Origin: Simmondsia chinensis
Taxonomy: Eukaryota; Streptophyta; Magnoliopsida; Caryophyllales; Simmondsiaceae
Direction of reading: 5' to 3'
DNA: 64,000 nucleotides
Assembly (NCBI GenBank): GCA_018398585.1
Contig: JAGTTD010000003.1
Location: 7,076,637 to 7,140,636, forward strand
Position 1 is the first letter of the stretch; each line of letters starts with the position of its first letter. A model generated the notes under the pieces. That model had not been told where the DNA came from and searched no databases. It saw only the letters and a list, made by a program, of their open reading frames with translations. Made by a program: the position numbers and the translations under genes. Shown here one piece after another: positions 1-11,500 of the stretch.

Positions 1-950
1 CTTTGGCTTCTTTCTCCCCCTCCCCACCCCCTGTAAAGATGGCCTCACATTTTGAGTTCCATGACTAGTAATGTTCATACACCCCTGTCACTATGAATAA
101 GTAAACTATCAAGAAATCACACACAAATGCACTTAGATTCCACACACGCTAAATAGTGATTAGTCTAAATAAGAAATCAAATAGCCCAACCCTACTGAAA
201 TTAAATTCTAAGACCAACAGGGAAGCAACTCCAGGAGGAGAGGGCTGGATACAGACCTGGGGCCGACCAATTTTTTGCTTACCTGGATCGATCGGCTGCG
301 AGCTTGTCGTGAGGTGGTGGCTGTCGATTGCTCCGGGTTGGGTGGACGTGGATTTCTGGTTGTTGGAGGCAGGGAGAGTGTTTAGCCTTGGTGTTGGTGG
401 GTCCAGCCTATGGCGTCGGAATCAGGGCGAGTAGAGGGGTAGGAGATGGGAAGAGGGTCCTGGTGATGGTCCAGGTGGATGGGTGGTGGTCCGGGTGGCC
501 CGGGTGGGGGGCTTGGGTCCAGTCTGGTTGAGGTCCAGTCGTGGCCGATCTCGGGCGTGGTTGGTTCGGGATTAGGGTTCTCGTGGGTGCTCGTGGGTCA
601 GGGCTGAAGTCGACGGTGTGGTGGTTGAGTGGCAGAGCGGGTAGCCAGAGGTGGGTTGAGTGGCTAAGGAGCGGGTGGTAGGGTTTGTTACGGGCTTGGT
701 TCGGCGTGCGTCGTTGGTGGTGGTGTCAGGACTGGGTTTCGAAAGGGCAAAGGTGGCTGAGCGGAGTTGGTCGGTTGTTTGCGTCGCTGCTTTTGCGCTG
801 CGGTGGTGCCGTCCTCTTGGCGTCGCTGGAGGTGGTGCTCCTGCCGCGTCGACGAGGTTGCCGACGATGTGTGGCAGGTGATCGTTTGCGCACAGTAGTT
901 TCACAGTAGAGAGAGAGAGAGAGCAGTAGAGAGAGTACTTAAACTTACAT
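1..950. other. GC-rich stretch without a recognisable gene
   Basis: Roughly 230-905 is much richer in G and C than the rest of the window, with many GGTGG and GGGT runs on the + strand. Short ORFs exist on both strands (for example 572-904 on -), but their products are low-complexity, rich in Pro, Thr, Ser and Arg, and match no family I know. The - strand reads like a plant 5' UTR and first exon: a CT-rich run, then an ATG at 904 followed by a Pro/Thr-rich frame. This could be a truncated exon or a captured gene fragment. I see no splice or domain evidence. Confidence 0.3.
907..925. repeat. GA microsatellite at the left edge of the viral block
   Basis: A run of about eight GA units, followed by a second shorter GAGAGAG run at 929-935. 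It lies about 25 bases before the first recognisable pararetroviral sequence, so it marks the left insertion boundary. Confidence 0.8.
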
Positions 951-2065
951 ATTATGTTAGCTCTCAGATATTCAACACATTTACAATATGAACAATCTTT
1001 ATTAGCTATTGTTCAAATAATTTACATAATGGACCGATTTATTTCAATTGTTATCCAAACTTTTCGGTTTCTCTTCGAGACCCAACAATGTTAAATACTT
1101 TAACGTTAGATATTCATTTACCAAATGTTAATATTCAAGAAAACAGACAAAACTTTGTTCTTATATATAGAATTTATTTAAGGCTCTTAGGAAGCCACCT
1201 TAACCCAAAATGTCTCAAACAATCTCCTCCTGGAGAAACTTTAGTACTTGAGGTTCAAGCTGAACAAGCTACAACCCACACTCCAAAATGTCTCAAATGG
1301 AGTGAGATAACCATTCCAAAAATTTGGAGGAATGACAACCCTCAACCTCCAAGAAATATTGCAAGAAGACAAGTTCAACAAATTACTAAAGAACCTGATG
1401 GTAAAATTACTATTAAGTTTGAATCAGGAAAACAAATAATTATTTCGCACCCTACACAAACTGAATCTTCAAGACAATCAGCTTCATCTTTTTCATATAA
1501 TAGGGAAGAATATTTTCAAAATACTTCTACTTCAAGGTTTAAAGGAATACCGTTTAATTCTCCTCTAGGCGAACCAGTTTTTCATAATGAATCATTTTCA
1601 AATCCAAGTTCTCCCATGACTTCTCAAATGAGACCTCCTTCAATAAATGTTTTAAAAAAAGATTTTTCAATAAATAAAGAATTTTTAAGCAATGAATTTG
1701 AATATGACCACAACAAGATTAAAAGACATTGGTACTTTCAAACTTTTACAAAGGAATCAACAATAAAAATTAGAGAAACTTATTACAAAGAATTAAATCA
1801 ATTGAAATGTAACATTCCATTCTTTAAATGGTTAGAATCATACACATCAAGAAATCAAATACCAAATCCTTTTACGCAAACTTTCATAAATGTCAATACA
1901 AACCCTACAACCAAATGGTTAACAACAGATGGACAAATAATTCAAACTGTTCAACCTCCTACAAACAATTTAATTATCAATGTTCAAAATCAAGAAATAG
2001 TCGCTACACCTTTCCATGGGGGAAGAGAGGAAAAGACGATTCACCACTTACAATCAAAGATATAA
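951..2065 (+). pseudogene. Copy A: movement protein C-terminus and linker region
   Basis: The start matches the C-terminal part of the 30K-superfamily movement protein seen in copies C and D. It shows the ALR-S-T-LQYE motif near 957 and the HNGPIYFNCYPNF motif near 1,022 in a shifted frame. An open frame then runs from 1,088 to 2,065 (325 residues) through a Ser/Asn/Gln-rich linker of unknown function. That linker contains a conserved aromatic block, RHWYFQTFTKEST, followed by an FFKWLE motif. The N-terminal half of the movement protein is missing. The frame closes at 2,065, where sister copies continue toward the capsid. Confidence 0.75.
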
Positions 2066-2172
2066 ATAAAATCTATGAACAAAATAATCTCTAAGCTTTC
2101 AATCTTAAAATAATTTCGGAACAATTAAATTCAATACATAACAATATAATAAATAACAAAAATAGACAAAAA

Positions 2173-3520
2173 TTGGAACAATCTCCAATAGTCCAATCAA
2201 TGCCTCAACTAACATATGCAAATTATATAATTCCAAAACCAATACCTCAAAGCTACCTTATTCAACAAAGCTTTCCAACTCCACAATCACAGGCAAATCC
2301 ATTTTTTCAAGGAATTCAACAACCCTCTTTCCAACCTTTTAATTTAAATCAAAAAAATAAAGAACAAATAAAACCCAGGAAAACACAGAATTCTGATGAT
2401 GATATTATTGGAAGAATCACTCAAAAACTCAAACTAACAGATAATCCAACAATTAGTGGCCCTACAATTCAAACTATTTCAAAAGGAGAAAATGAGGACT
2501 CAAGTGAAGAAACTTCATCAATATCCTTAAGTGAAATAGAAATTCAAAAAACAGAAGAACAATTTAATACCAATATAATTGAAAATCTTGAATCTTCAAT
2601 AAATAGAATAAGAAATAATTGGAGAAATCAACCCATAAGAAATTATTATCCAAGACCAACTTCTCCTGATATACAATTTCAAGAAAGAAATCAATTTACC
2701 TCTGTATCATTCAATGGAAATGATATCCATGAATGGAATATAGATAAAAAAATCTGAATATGAAATCAAAAATACTCTACAACAGATGGCAATGGCATCC
2801 ATAGCTTACGAGGTAGCTAATCCTGCACGTACAAATCATATATCAGCCAGATTGATTGTTTCTGGATTCTCAGGACAACTTCAATCATAGTGGTCAAGAA
2901 TTTTACAACCCCATAAAAAACAATTAATACTTGATCATGTTCATATAGAAAGAAGAAGACTTGATCCAAATGACGTTAATTCACCTTACATTGAAGAAGT
3001 GGTTGAAGACGCACTAGAAACATTAATTTGGTCAATAACTGTTGCCTTTCTTGGCAGCATAACTGAAGAACAAGAAGCCACAAAATTGTTTTTAACCAAT
3101 TTAAGATATCCCTCTTTACAAGAATTTTGATAGTACAAAGACATGTTTTTAACTCATGCACTCAAAAGAGAAGACGGAAATCAACCATTTTGGAAAGAAA
3201 GATTTGTTACTGAACTTCCAAAATTATTTGTAGAAAGAATAATGACAAAAATTTAATATGTTTGTGGAAGTCAAACAATTCCATGGTATAATATAACCTA
3301 TGGACAATTATTTGCTTTCATCAAAAAAGAAGCATTACAATTATGTCAAGAATATAAGCTTCGTAACAATCTCAAAAAAGCACAAACAAGAAAAGAACTA
3401 GGTTCTTTCAGCGCCCAATATGGTATTCATAATTTCAAACCTCCTCCAAAATGTTACAAAAAGAAACCGTTTCAACAAGACCTTAAGTATTATAGAAAAA
3501 AGAGGAAAAATAAATATGAA
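2173..3520 (+). pseudogene. Copy A: capsid-protein region with stops
   Basis: 2,173-2,757 is an open frame rich in Gln, Pro and Asn that leads into the capsid domain. It contains a SDDDIIGRITQKL motif and an acidic-serine patch, and it ends at a TGA in the KIXI position. The capsid-like domain then continues to about 3,520 in another frame. Recognisable blocks are a TLQQMAMASIAYE stretch, an LIVSGFSGQLQS stretch, a VHIERRRLDPND stretch and WKERFVT. At least two in-frame stops, near 2,888 and 3,130, interrupt it. The same blocks occur in copy D at 16,830-17,640. Confidence 0.7.
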
Positions 3521-4330
3521 TAACTACCACCACCTCAATATTACAAAAATAGGAAAAAATATTCAAAGAGAAAAACAAACAAAGTTTCAAATAAAATTTC
3601 AATATGCTTCAAATGCAAAAAACCTGGCCAATACCAGAACGAATGTAAAATGAAGGAAAAAATAAATCAAATGGAAGATGAAGACTTAAAAAACAAATTA
3701 ATGAATCTATTTCTTTCATATTCAAGCTCAAATAATGAAGATAACATGTTTGAAATTCAAGAAAATACAACCAGTGAAGACACATCATCTGAATCAAATG
3801 ATGCCTTATGCCCCTGCAAAATCAAATCAATTAACATATTAACAAGAGCAAACAAAGAAGACCTTCTCGATATAGTAGAAAAAATTCAAGACCAAGAAAT
3901 TAGAAAAGAATATCTTCTCAAACTAAAAGAAATTATATTTAAAGAACAAGAGATAACTCGACCAAGACAACCCAAATCTTTAGAACAAATATTTAGAACC
4001 TATCCTATACCAAATGTATTTAGGCAAATTTCAACTGGAGATTTACTAAGAGAATCAATGAATTAAAAGGACAAATTAAACATATACAAATAGAATTAAT
4101 AACAATACAATATCAAAATTTAGAAACAAAGTCAATACTATCTCTTTTAGAATCAAAAGACTCACAATTAGAATCAAGGTTATCATACATAGAATCTCAA
4201 ACAAATAATCCAATAGAAACTCAATTAGAAAACATTAATCTTCAAATACCAGATGAACCAATCTCAAATGACAAATATCTTCAAATAATTGAAAGAATAG
4301 AATATCAAAAATGGTATGTCTATATAACCA
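3521..4330 (+). pseudogene. Copy A: zinc-knuckle and linker region, His lost
   Basis: This region encodes the nucleic-acid-binding knuckle at the end of the capsid part of the polyprotein. The spacing is C-X2-C-X4-[H]-X4-C, but the histidine codon is CAA (Gln), so the zinc site is broken. Copy D retains His at the same place. Downstream, 3,650-4,066 is an open frame rich in Lys and Glu with probable coiled-coil character. It then shifts frame and continues as a Q/E/S-rich linker to the protease. Confidence 0.7.
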
Positions 4331-4806
4331 TTCATATTTCAAATTATTATAAAATTCAAACTCAGGCCCTATTGGATTCAGGAGCAGACCTCAATTGCAT
4401 CTAAGAAGGACTTGTTCCATCAAAATATTATGAAAAAATATTAAAAAGTCTCCACACAGCCAATGAAAAGAAAATGAATATCAAATATAAACTTTCAAAT
4501 TCTTATATTTGCAACAATGGAATATGTTTCAAAACACCATTTATTTTAGTCAAAGATCTTCAACAACAAATTATATTAGGAACCCCTTTCATAAGTCAAA
4601 TATATCCTTTTACGGTTACAAAAGAAGGAATTCATTCTCAAATCATGGACACAAAAATAACATTTCAATTCTTAAATCTAATCCAACAAAGAGATTTAAA
4701 TCTCTTACAATCAACAATACTCAAACGAATAAACCTAATTAGTAACAAGGAAAATCATATTCAATATCTTCAAAAGGAAATAGAATATCAAAAGATTGAA
4801 AAATAA
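4330..4806 (+). pseudogene. Copy A: retropepsin-like aspartic protease
   Basis: The catalytic motif L-L-D-S-G-A-D-L is present near 4,370-4,390, as expected for a pararetroviral aspartic protease that processes the polyprotein. An in-frame stop follows a few codons later at a site where copy D has a Gln codon. The body of the domain then continues in an open frame, 4,474-4,806, with the hydrophobic flap-like stretch IILGTPFISQIYPF. The active site is intact in this copy but the frame is not. Confidence 0.7.
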
Positions 4807-4857
4807 TTAGCCCAATCAAATGAAAAAATAACTCAATAAAATAACAAAATAATTAAA

Positions 4858-5460
4858 GAAATATGCTTTGATCTTCCTACTGCTTTTTGGGAAAGAAAAA
4901 TACATATTATCCAACTACCTTATGAAAAGGATTTTAATGAAAAGAATATCCCAACAAAAGCCAGACCTATTCAAATGAACAAAGAATTGTTAGAACATTG
5001 CAAAAACGAAATTCAAATGCTTTTAGACAAAAAATTAATACGGCCATCAAAATCCCCTTGGAGCTGTTCTGCATTCTATGTTAACAAATAAGCAGAACTA
5101 GAAAGAGGAGTCCCAAGATTTGTCATCAACTACAAACCACTAAACAAAATTCTTCAATGAATAAGATATCAAATTCCAAATAAAAGAGACCTATTAAACA
5201 GGTTACATGATTTAAATATATTTTCAAATTTTGATTTAAAAATTGGTTTTTGGAAAATTCAAATTGATGAAAAAGATCGCTACAAAATAACATTCACATT
5301 TCCATTTGGTCACTGTGAATGGAATGTAATGCCATTTGGACTCAAAAAATGCTCCAACAGAATTTCAAACCATACACAAATTTCATCATTGTTTACATTG
5401 ATGATATATTAATTTTCTCAAAAAATATTGATTAACATTTCAAACATTTAAATATCCTTA
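4858..5460 (+). pseudogene. Copy A: reverse transcriptase, truncated after YIDD
   Basis: The RT finger and palm motifs are readable: KARPIQMN, the RFVINYKPLN block, FDLKIGFWKIQI, FTFPFGHCEW, and YIDD near 5,399. The region between PFGLK and YIDD has lost about 25 bases. Two in-frame stops lie near 5,090 and 5,158. The RT thumb and the whole RNase H domain are missing because the copy ends at about 5,467 in filler DNA. Confidence 0.75.
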
Positions 5461-5467
5461 TCAATAC

Positions 5468-5540
5468 TTGAGTTTTTTGATAAAGAATCAGTTGTTGAGG
5501 GTTTAGGGTTTAGAGGTTTAGAATTTCGAGGTATACGGTT
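5468..5540. other. Rearrangement junction with inverted viral scrap and telomere-like motif
   Basis: Between copies A and B lies filler of mixed origin. 5,468-5,494 resembles, in the opposite sense, the ORF2 3' part seen at 7,326-7,354 and 13,112-13,140. This is followed by GGGTTTAGGGTTTAGA at 5,499-5,514, two units of the plant telomere repeat. Such patchwork is typical of end-joining repair of a double-strand break. Confidence 0.6.
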
Positions 5541-6899
5541 TAATTCTCCTCTAGCCCAACCAACTGAAGTTTAGAGAAATACGATTTAATTCTTCTCTAG
5601 CCGAACTAGTTTTTCAGAATGAATCATTCTTAAATCCAAGTTCTCCCACAGCTTTTCAAATGAGACCTCCTTCAATAAAAGTTTTAACAAAATATTTTAC
5701 AATAAATAAAGAATTTTTAAGCAATTAATTTGAATATGATCATAACAAGATTAAAAGACATTGGTACTTTCAAACTTTTACAAAGGAATCAACAATCAAA
5801 ATTAGAAAACTTATTACAAAGAATTAAATCAATTAAAATGTAATATTCCATTCTTTAGATGGTTAGAATCATACACATCAAGAAATCAAATACCAAATCC
5901 TTTTATGCAAAGTTTAATAAATGTTAATACAAACCCTACAACCAAATGGTTAACAACAGATGGACAAATAATTCAAACTGTTCATCCTCCAACAAAAAAA
6001 TTTAATTATCAATGTTCAAAATCAAAAAATAGTCGCTACTCCTTTCCGTGGGGGAAGAGAGGAAAAAGGCGATTCACCACCTACAATCAAAGATATAAAT
6101 AAAATCTATGAACAAAATAATTTTCAAGCTTTAAATCTTAAAACAATTTCGGAACAATTAAATTTAATACATAACAATATAATAAATAACAAAGATAGAC
6201 AAAAATTGGAACAATCTCCAATAGTCCAATCAATGCCTCAACCAACATATGCAAATTATACAATCCCACAACCAATACCTCAGAGCTACCCTATTCAACA
6301 AAGTTTTTCAACTCCACAATCACAAACAAATCCATTTTTTCAAGAAATTCAACAACCTTCTTTCCAACCTTTTAATTTAACTCAAAAAGATAAAGAACAA
6401 ATAAAACTCAGGAAAACACAGAATTCTGATGATGATATTATTGAAAGAATCACTCAAAAACTTAAACTAACAGATAACCAACAACTAGTAGCCCTACAAT
6501 TCAAACTATTTTAAAAGGAGAAAATGAGGACTCAAGTGAAGAAACTTCATCAATATCCTTAAGTGAAATAGAAATTCAAAAATTAGAAGAACAATTTAAC
6601 ACCAATATAATTGAAAATCTTGAATCTTCAATAAATAGAATAAGAAATAATTGGAGAAATCAACCCACAAGAAATTATTATCCAAGACCAACTCCTCCTG
6701 ATATACAATTCGAAGAAAGAAATCAATTTACATCTATATCATTCAATGGAAATGATATCCATAAATGGAATATAAATGGAAAATCTGAATATGAAATCAA
6801 AAATACTCTACAACAGATGGCAATGGCATCCATAACATACGAGGCAGTTAATCCTGCAAGTACAAATCATATATCATCCAGATTAATTGTTTCTGGATT
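5526..6899 (+). mobile_element. Endogenous pararetrovirus copy B, short partial copy
   Basis: This is a second, shorter + strand copy equivalent to about 1,545-2,880 of copy A. It runs from the middle of the linker (a duplicated motif corresponding to the F-N-S-P-L stretch, seen twice at 5,536 and 5,580) through the Gln/Pro-rich region to the start of the capsid domain. It breaks at the VSGF position and is joined at 6,899/6,900 to the 3' end of copy C in the opposite direction. Short open pieces are 5,905-6,102 and 6,206-6,514; everything else is frame-broken. Confidence 0.75.
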
Positions 6900-7091
6900 T
6901 CGAACAGTAACCGGATGATAATTGAGCCTTTTGAATTCAGCACATGTCCTTTGTCATCTTTTGTAATTATGAGCAGCACTGTGCAACTTTTAAAATTTGC
7001 AACTGTCCTTTATTGAATTATTTGAGAAACTATGCAACTTTGTATTTCTAGTGCCTGGCTTGTAATGAATTGTCTTTGCTATCTTCAAATA

Positions 7092-9621
7092 TTAGAACAA
7101 ATTGAATGGATCACTTTGACTAGAACTAACTTTCTTCATCTTCATCTTCAGAGGAGGAATTCTGGATTTGTTGAAGGAGTTGGGTTAAGAGTTCTTTTGA
7201 AATTTTTGATTTGGATTTTGTAGAAGAATTTAAGGGTGAGGTCTTTTTAGGATGAGATTTAGAAGGAGTTTTTAGTATACCTTGGGAATCATGACTGGGA
7301 ATTTGAATGTTCTTATTTTTGTTTTTGAAAAATTTTGATAAAGAATCAGTGGTTAAGAGGGATTAATGTACCAATCTATGGGGTTTTTATTTTTGAGCTT
7401 TTCATATTTTTCAAGTAAAAAGTCTTGTTTAGTTTCCACAAGAAAATGGGACATCAAAATTTTTATTGAAAGAAATAATTTTTTGAGTAAAATCTTCTGA
7501 GACAAGGAAGATGCCCAAAACATTCTGGTTTTTTGCCACCGTGATATCAGGGTTGACAATAATATCAACAGTTTCCCTTGCTTTCCAATGTCAAATTTGT
7601 TTTGAAATGGAATTGTTAGGGCATGGTCAAGGACAATCTGAAGGAAGGAGAGAGCACCTAACAGATGACCCGTAGACAAGCATTCTATGTTGAGCAGGGA
7701 TAGTATAAATGCTATAGAATTCTATAGCTTTTGATTGAATAATAATTTCAACAGAAGTGACACCATTTTGACAATTCTTTTGTACTACATATTTGAGCTT
7801 TCTACCAAATTGATCGGCTTGTTCAGGTTTTGTAAAACTCAACTGGAATAGGAGTCCATAATCCAGAAGATTCTTGGCTTTCGTGGGTAAGGTCCTTGGA
7901 TCATAGATACCCAGATCCATGCAGACTTATACAATTGAATAGGTGAGATGGCAAGGGCAATCCCCCCTAAAGTCTGACGGATTGAGGCATTTTTGAGTTT
8001 GTTTACAGTCCGCTTGAAAACGGTAGAAGGTAAACCATTGATAGGCTAGGCCAGGAATATTGATTTCATTGTTGGCTAAATCTTGGAGAAGTTGTTATAT
8101 TTTTATCAGAAGTCTATAGTTGCTGCATTTAGTGACCAGAGCAATATGGGCCGCAACATCTTCAGGTAAATACCTGAGGAACTTTTGAGGAAAGAAGAAA
8201 ATCCTTGGTTTTGTGAAATCGTAAGTTGAAGAAAAGTTACACCAATTTGGTGACTTTGTCTGGTAATTAATTTGTTTTTCTAAAACAAGAATTTGATGCC
8301 TGAGGTTGATACATTTATCATTTCTTTGTTGTAATTGGGTTTGGAGGGATTCAATATCAGAGGCTTGAGTTTGCTGGAAGGATGTATCTTTGAGAGTAAG
8401 AGCAAGAGAATCATCACTTGGAGTTGGAGGGGTATAGGATTTTGAATATGATATTGTCAAGTTAGAAAGTAATGTCGAAATTTCTGAAATATTTTGAAAT
8501 TCGAAATTAAATCTTTGAAAATGTTATTTTAGGTATTTTAGAAAAGTCTTGGGGGTGTAGTATTCTTTGAAAACAAAATTATCCCATCATTTAACTTTGA
8601 ATTTCCTAACCAATAAAAGAGGATAGGGTTGTTTTAAATATTGAGTATGGGTATAGGACAAGCAAAAGATCTAAGGAATTTGGAAAGTTGAATGAAAATG
8701 TAAGATTGAATCGAGTGATTCGTCTTGCGAATAGTTTGAATAAATGTCAAATAAATCTTTTGCCGTAGCAGGGTAAATATCAATTATACTTCCAAAGGAA
8801 TTCCACCATTCGTAAAACCATGTTAGAAATTCTTGAGATTTGTTTGTAATTTGGAAGAACCAAGTATGATCAAATGGTTGAAGAAGAAAAGTTTTGAACC
8901 AGGCTGTCATGTAATCCTAATAAGTATAAGTTTCTGGAGTGAAGAACTTTGAAAATCGTTTTGGTCTATAAAAACCTTGATCAAAATCTTTGAGGTGTAA
9001 AGTATTTTTGATTTTGCAGCTCGAGAGTTGGATTTGTTTATTATCACCCTTGTGATGTTTAATCTAAACAGATCCAGTATCGATCAAAATAAATTCAGAA
9101 AATTCGCGGGTTTTCTAAATGTCATCAGGAAACCAATGAAATTTTTTTGGGAAAATATTCTTGACTAGATTTTTTATGCTATTGAGAGACAGGGGTTCTT
9201 TTTCTGTTGTAACTAGGATGTGCTCCATTTGAGGTTTTGTAATATATTGGCTAATTTGAAGTGATTGATCAAGAGGTTGATCAGGGAATTGTGCCAGGGT
9301 TTTTTGAGGAGAAGGTTCTTTGATCGTGAGTGTATTTTTTATTGGAGAAAAATGGGAATGGGATTTGAGAGGAATTGCATGGTCTTCTGCGGATTGAATC
9401 TTCCTGTTACCATTATTTGTCATCTTCATTTCCTGCAGATAGAAAATCAGAATATCTTTCCGAAGATAATTCTTGAAAGAAGGGTTTTGTATAAAGTAAT
9501 TTTGAAAGGATGTTAAAGCTGTCTTTTGTTTTGAAATTACATTTGGCATTGCAAATTCATAATAGAGTGTTAAAAAGGGAATTTTGCAACGTAAAATTTT
9601 TTGAAGTTTCGGAAAATTCAA
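7092..9621 (-). pseudogene. Copy C: long ORF2 of unknown function
   Basis: This is the second ORF of the C-type genome, broken by several stops. From N to C terminus it contains a KIQSAED motif near 9,400 shared with the ORF1/ORF2 boundary of copy D. A Pro/Gln-rich part and a region ending in FHWFPDDI follow, then a WFYEWWNSFGS block near 8,800. A WWDNFVF block follows at 8,580. A C-specific part comes next, with a Gln-rich coiled-coil-like stretch (8,290-8,400), an FFFPQKFLRYLPEDVAAHIA stretch, and the open frames 7,627-7,920 and 7,353-7,679. The acidic tail NSSSEDEDEE ends at a TAA at 7,092-7,094. Copy D lacks the middle 1.2 kb. I know of no assigned function for this protein. Confidence 0.55.
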
Positions 9622-10140
9622 TTAAACCAAAGCGTAATGATTTGTTTTGAACTAGAGACAAGTTTTCGCAATTTGTCATACTTAGCATCAGGAGTTCTGA
9701 GAAGTACTTCTGAATTTGATAGGGTTAAACTTGATTCAGATTCTTTAAATTCTTGATTTTTGAGTTGTATTATTTTATGGTGATATACTTTTGCAGTTGA
9801 ATCAAGGGTTAATGTTTTATTTTTGTGTGAGTTAAAGTAGGAGATAAGCTTTGAGTTTCTATATCCTTTTGAATTTTAGAAATATTCTTCGCAATTTCTG
9901 AGGTTGGATTTATTTGCTTGTCTATGAGCTATTGATCTTCATTTCAAATTATGGGCTGATTCTTTTTACAATTTTTCATGAAATGGTCGGGTTTTCTACA
10001 TCTATGGCAAATTGGAACCCTATTTGCTCTTTGTTTTGAATGTTTTTTTGATTTTCCTAAAGATCTTTTAAAATTATATCCATTATTTTGAACATAGAGG
10101 GAACTTAAATTTTCTTTTGGTTGGGATGATGATGAAGTTT
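9622..10140 (-). pseudogene. Copy C: component-specific zinc knuckle and ORF1 tail
   Basis: The predicted peptide contains CHRCRKPDHFMKNC near 9,970-10,010, a C-X2-C-X4-H-X4-C zinc knuckle. It is preceded by a basic stretch (KRSLGKSKKH), as in nucleic-acid-binding tails of viral capsid proteins. The sequence differs from the knuckle of copy D (CFKCKKPGHYRNEC), so it is not simply the same domain left after a deletion. A Lys/Gln-rich linker follows. One base is missing at about 10,150 relative to copy A, putting the knuckle out of frame with the upstream linker. There are in-frame stops near 9,945 and 9,805. Confidence 0.6.
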
Positions 10141-11500
10141 CTTCGTTGAGTCTTCATTTTCTCCTTTCGAAAAAGTTTGAATTGTAGGGCTACTAGTTGT
10201 AGGATTATCTGTTAATTTGAGTTTTTGAGTGATTCTTTCAATAATATCATCATCAGAATTTTATGATTTTTTGAGTTTTATTTATTCTTTATCTTTTTGA
10301 GTTAAATTAAAAGGTTGGAAAGAGGGTTGTTTTATTCCTTGAAAAAATGGGTTTGTCTGTGATTGTGGAGTTAGAAAGCTTTGTTGAATAGGGTAGCTTT
10401 GAGGTATTGGTTGTGGAATTGTATAATTTGCATATGTTGGTTGAGGCATTGATTGCACTATTGGAGATTGTTCCAATTTTTGTCTATCTTTGTTATTCAT
10501 TATATTTATGTATTAAATTTAATTATTTCGAAATTATTTTGAGATTTAATGCTAGAAAATTATTTTGTTCATAAATTTTTTATATCGTTGATTGTAGGTG
10601 ATGAATCTTCTTTTTCCTCTCTTCCCCCATGGAAAGGACTAGCGACTATTTCTTGATTTTGAACATTGATAATTAAATTTTTTGTAGGAGGATGAACTGT
10701 TTGAATTATTTGACATCTGTTGTTAACCATTTGGTTGTAGAGTTTGTATTAACATTTATAAAATTTTGCATAAAAGGATTTGGTATTTGATTTCTTGATG
10801 TGTATGATTATAACCATTTGAAGAATGGAATATTACATTTTAATTGATTTAATCCTTTGTAATAAGTTTCTCTAATTTTGATTGTTGATTCCTTTGTAAA
10901 AGTTTGAAAGTACCAATGTCTTTTAACCTTATTTTAATCAGATTCAAATTCATTGCTTAAAAACTCTTTATTTATTGAGAAATCTTTTATTAAAATATTT
11001 ATTGAAGGAAGTCCCATTTGAGAAGTTGTTGGAGAATTCGGGTTTGAAAATGATTCATTTTGAAAAACCTGTTAGGCTAGAGGGGAGTTAAATCGTATTC
11101 CTCTAAACCTTGAAGTAGAAGTATTTTGAAAATTTTTCTCCCTATTGTATGGAAAGGATGAAGTTGATTGTCTTGAAGATTCAATTTGAGAAGGGTGTGA
11201 AATAATCGTTTGTTTTCCTGATTCGAACTTAATGGTAATTTTACCATCAGGTTCTTCAGTAATTTGTTGAACTTGTCTTCTTGCAATATTTTTTAGAGGT
11301 TGAGGGTTGTCAATCCTCCAAATTTTTGGAATGATTATCTCATTCCATTTGAGACATTTTGGAGTGTAGGTTGTAGCTTGTTCAGCTTGAACCTCAAGTA
11401 CTAAAGTTTCTTCAGAAGGAGATTGTTTGAGGCATTTTGGGTTAAGGTGGATTCTTAAGAGCCTTAAATAAATTCTATATATGAGAACAAATTTTTGTCG
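10141..11500 (-). pseudogene. Copy C: ORF1 linker region
   Basis: This is the same linker as in copies A, B and D. It has the RFRGIRFNSPL motif near 11,090, the HWYFQTFTKEST block near 10,900, and the Gln/Pro-rich segment 10,282-10,500 that ends prematurely in TAA before the SDDDIIERITQKL motif. It is collinear with 1,210-2,520 of copy A. Function is unknown; the segment separates movement and capsid functions in the polyprotein. Confidence 0.65.

Larger units (their letters stand above)
951..5467 (+). mobile_element. Endogenous pararetrovirus copy A, truncated at both ends
   Basis: Integrated, decayed copy of a Caulimoviridae genome, best described as florendovirus/petuvirus-like. It enters inside the movement-protein region and runs in the usual order: movement protein, linker, capsid, zinc knuckle, aspartic protease, reverse transcriptase. 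It stops just after the RT active site. Every gene carries stops or frameshifts. It is collinear with copy D, which lies in reverse orientation further right. There is no integrase, as expected for this family, so integration was passive. Plant-pararetrovirus assignment is firm; the genus is inferred from domain order. Confidence 0.85.

Noticed and set aside
572..904. 110-codon ORF on - in the GC-rich left edge
   Set aside because: Low-complexity Pro/Thr/Ser/Arg composition, overlapping ORFs in other frames, no domain. Reported only as part of an unassigned stretch.
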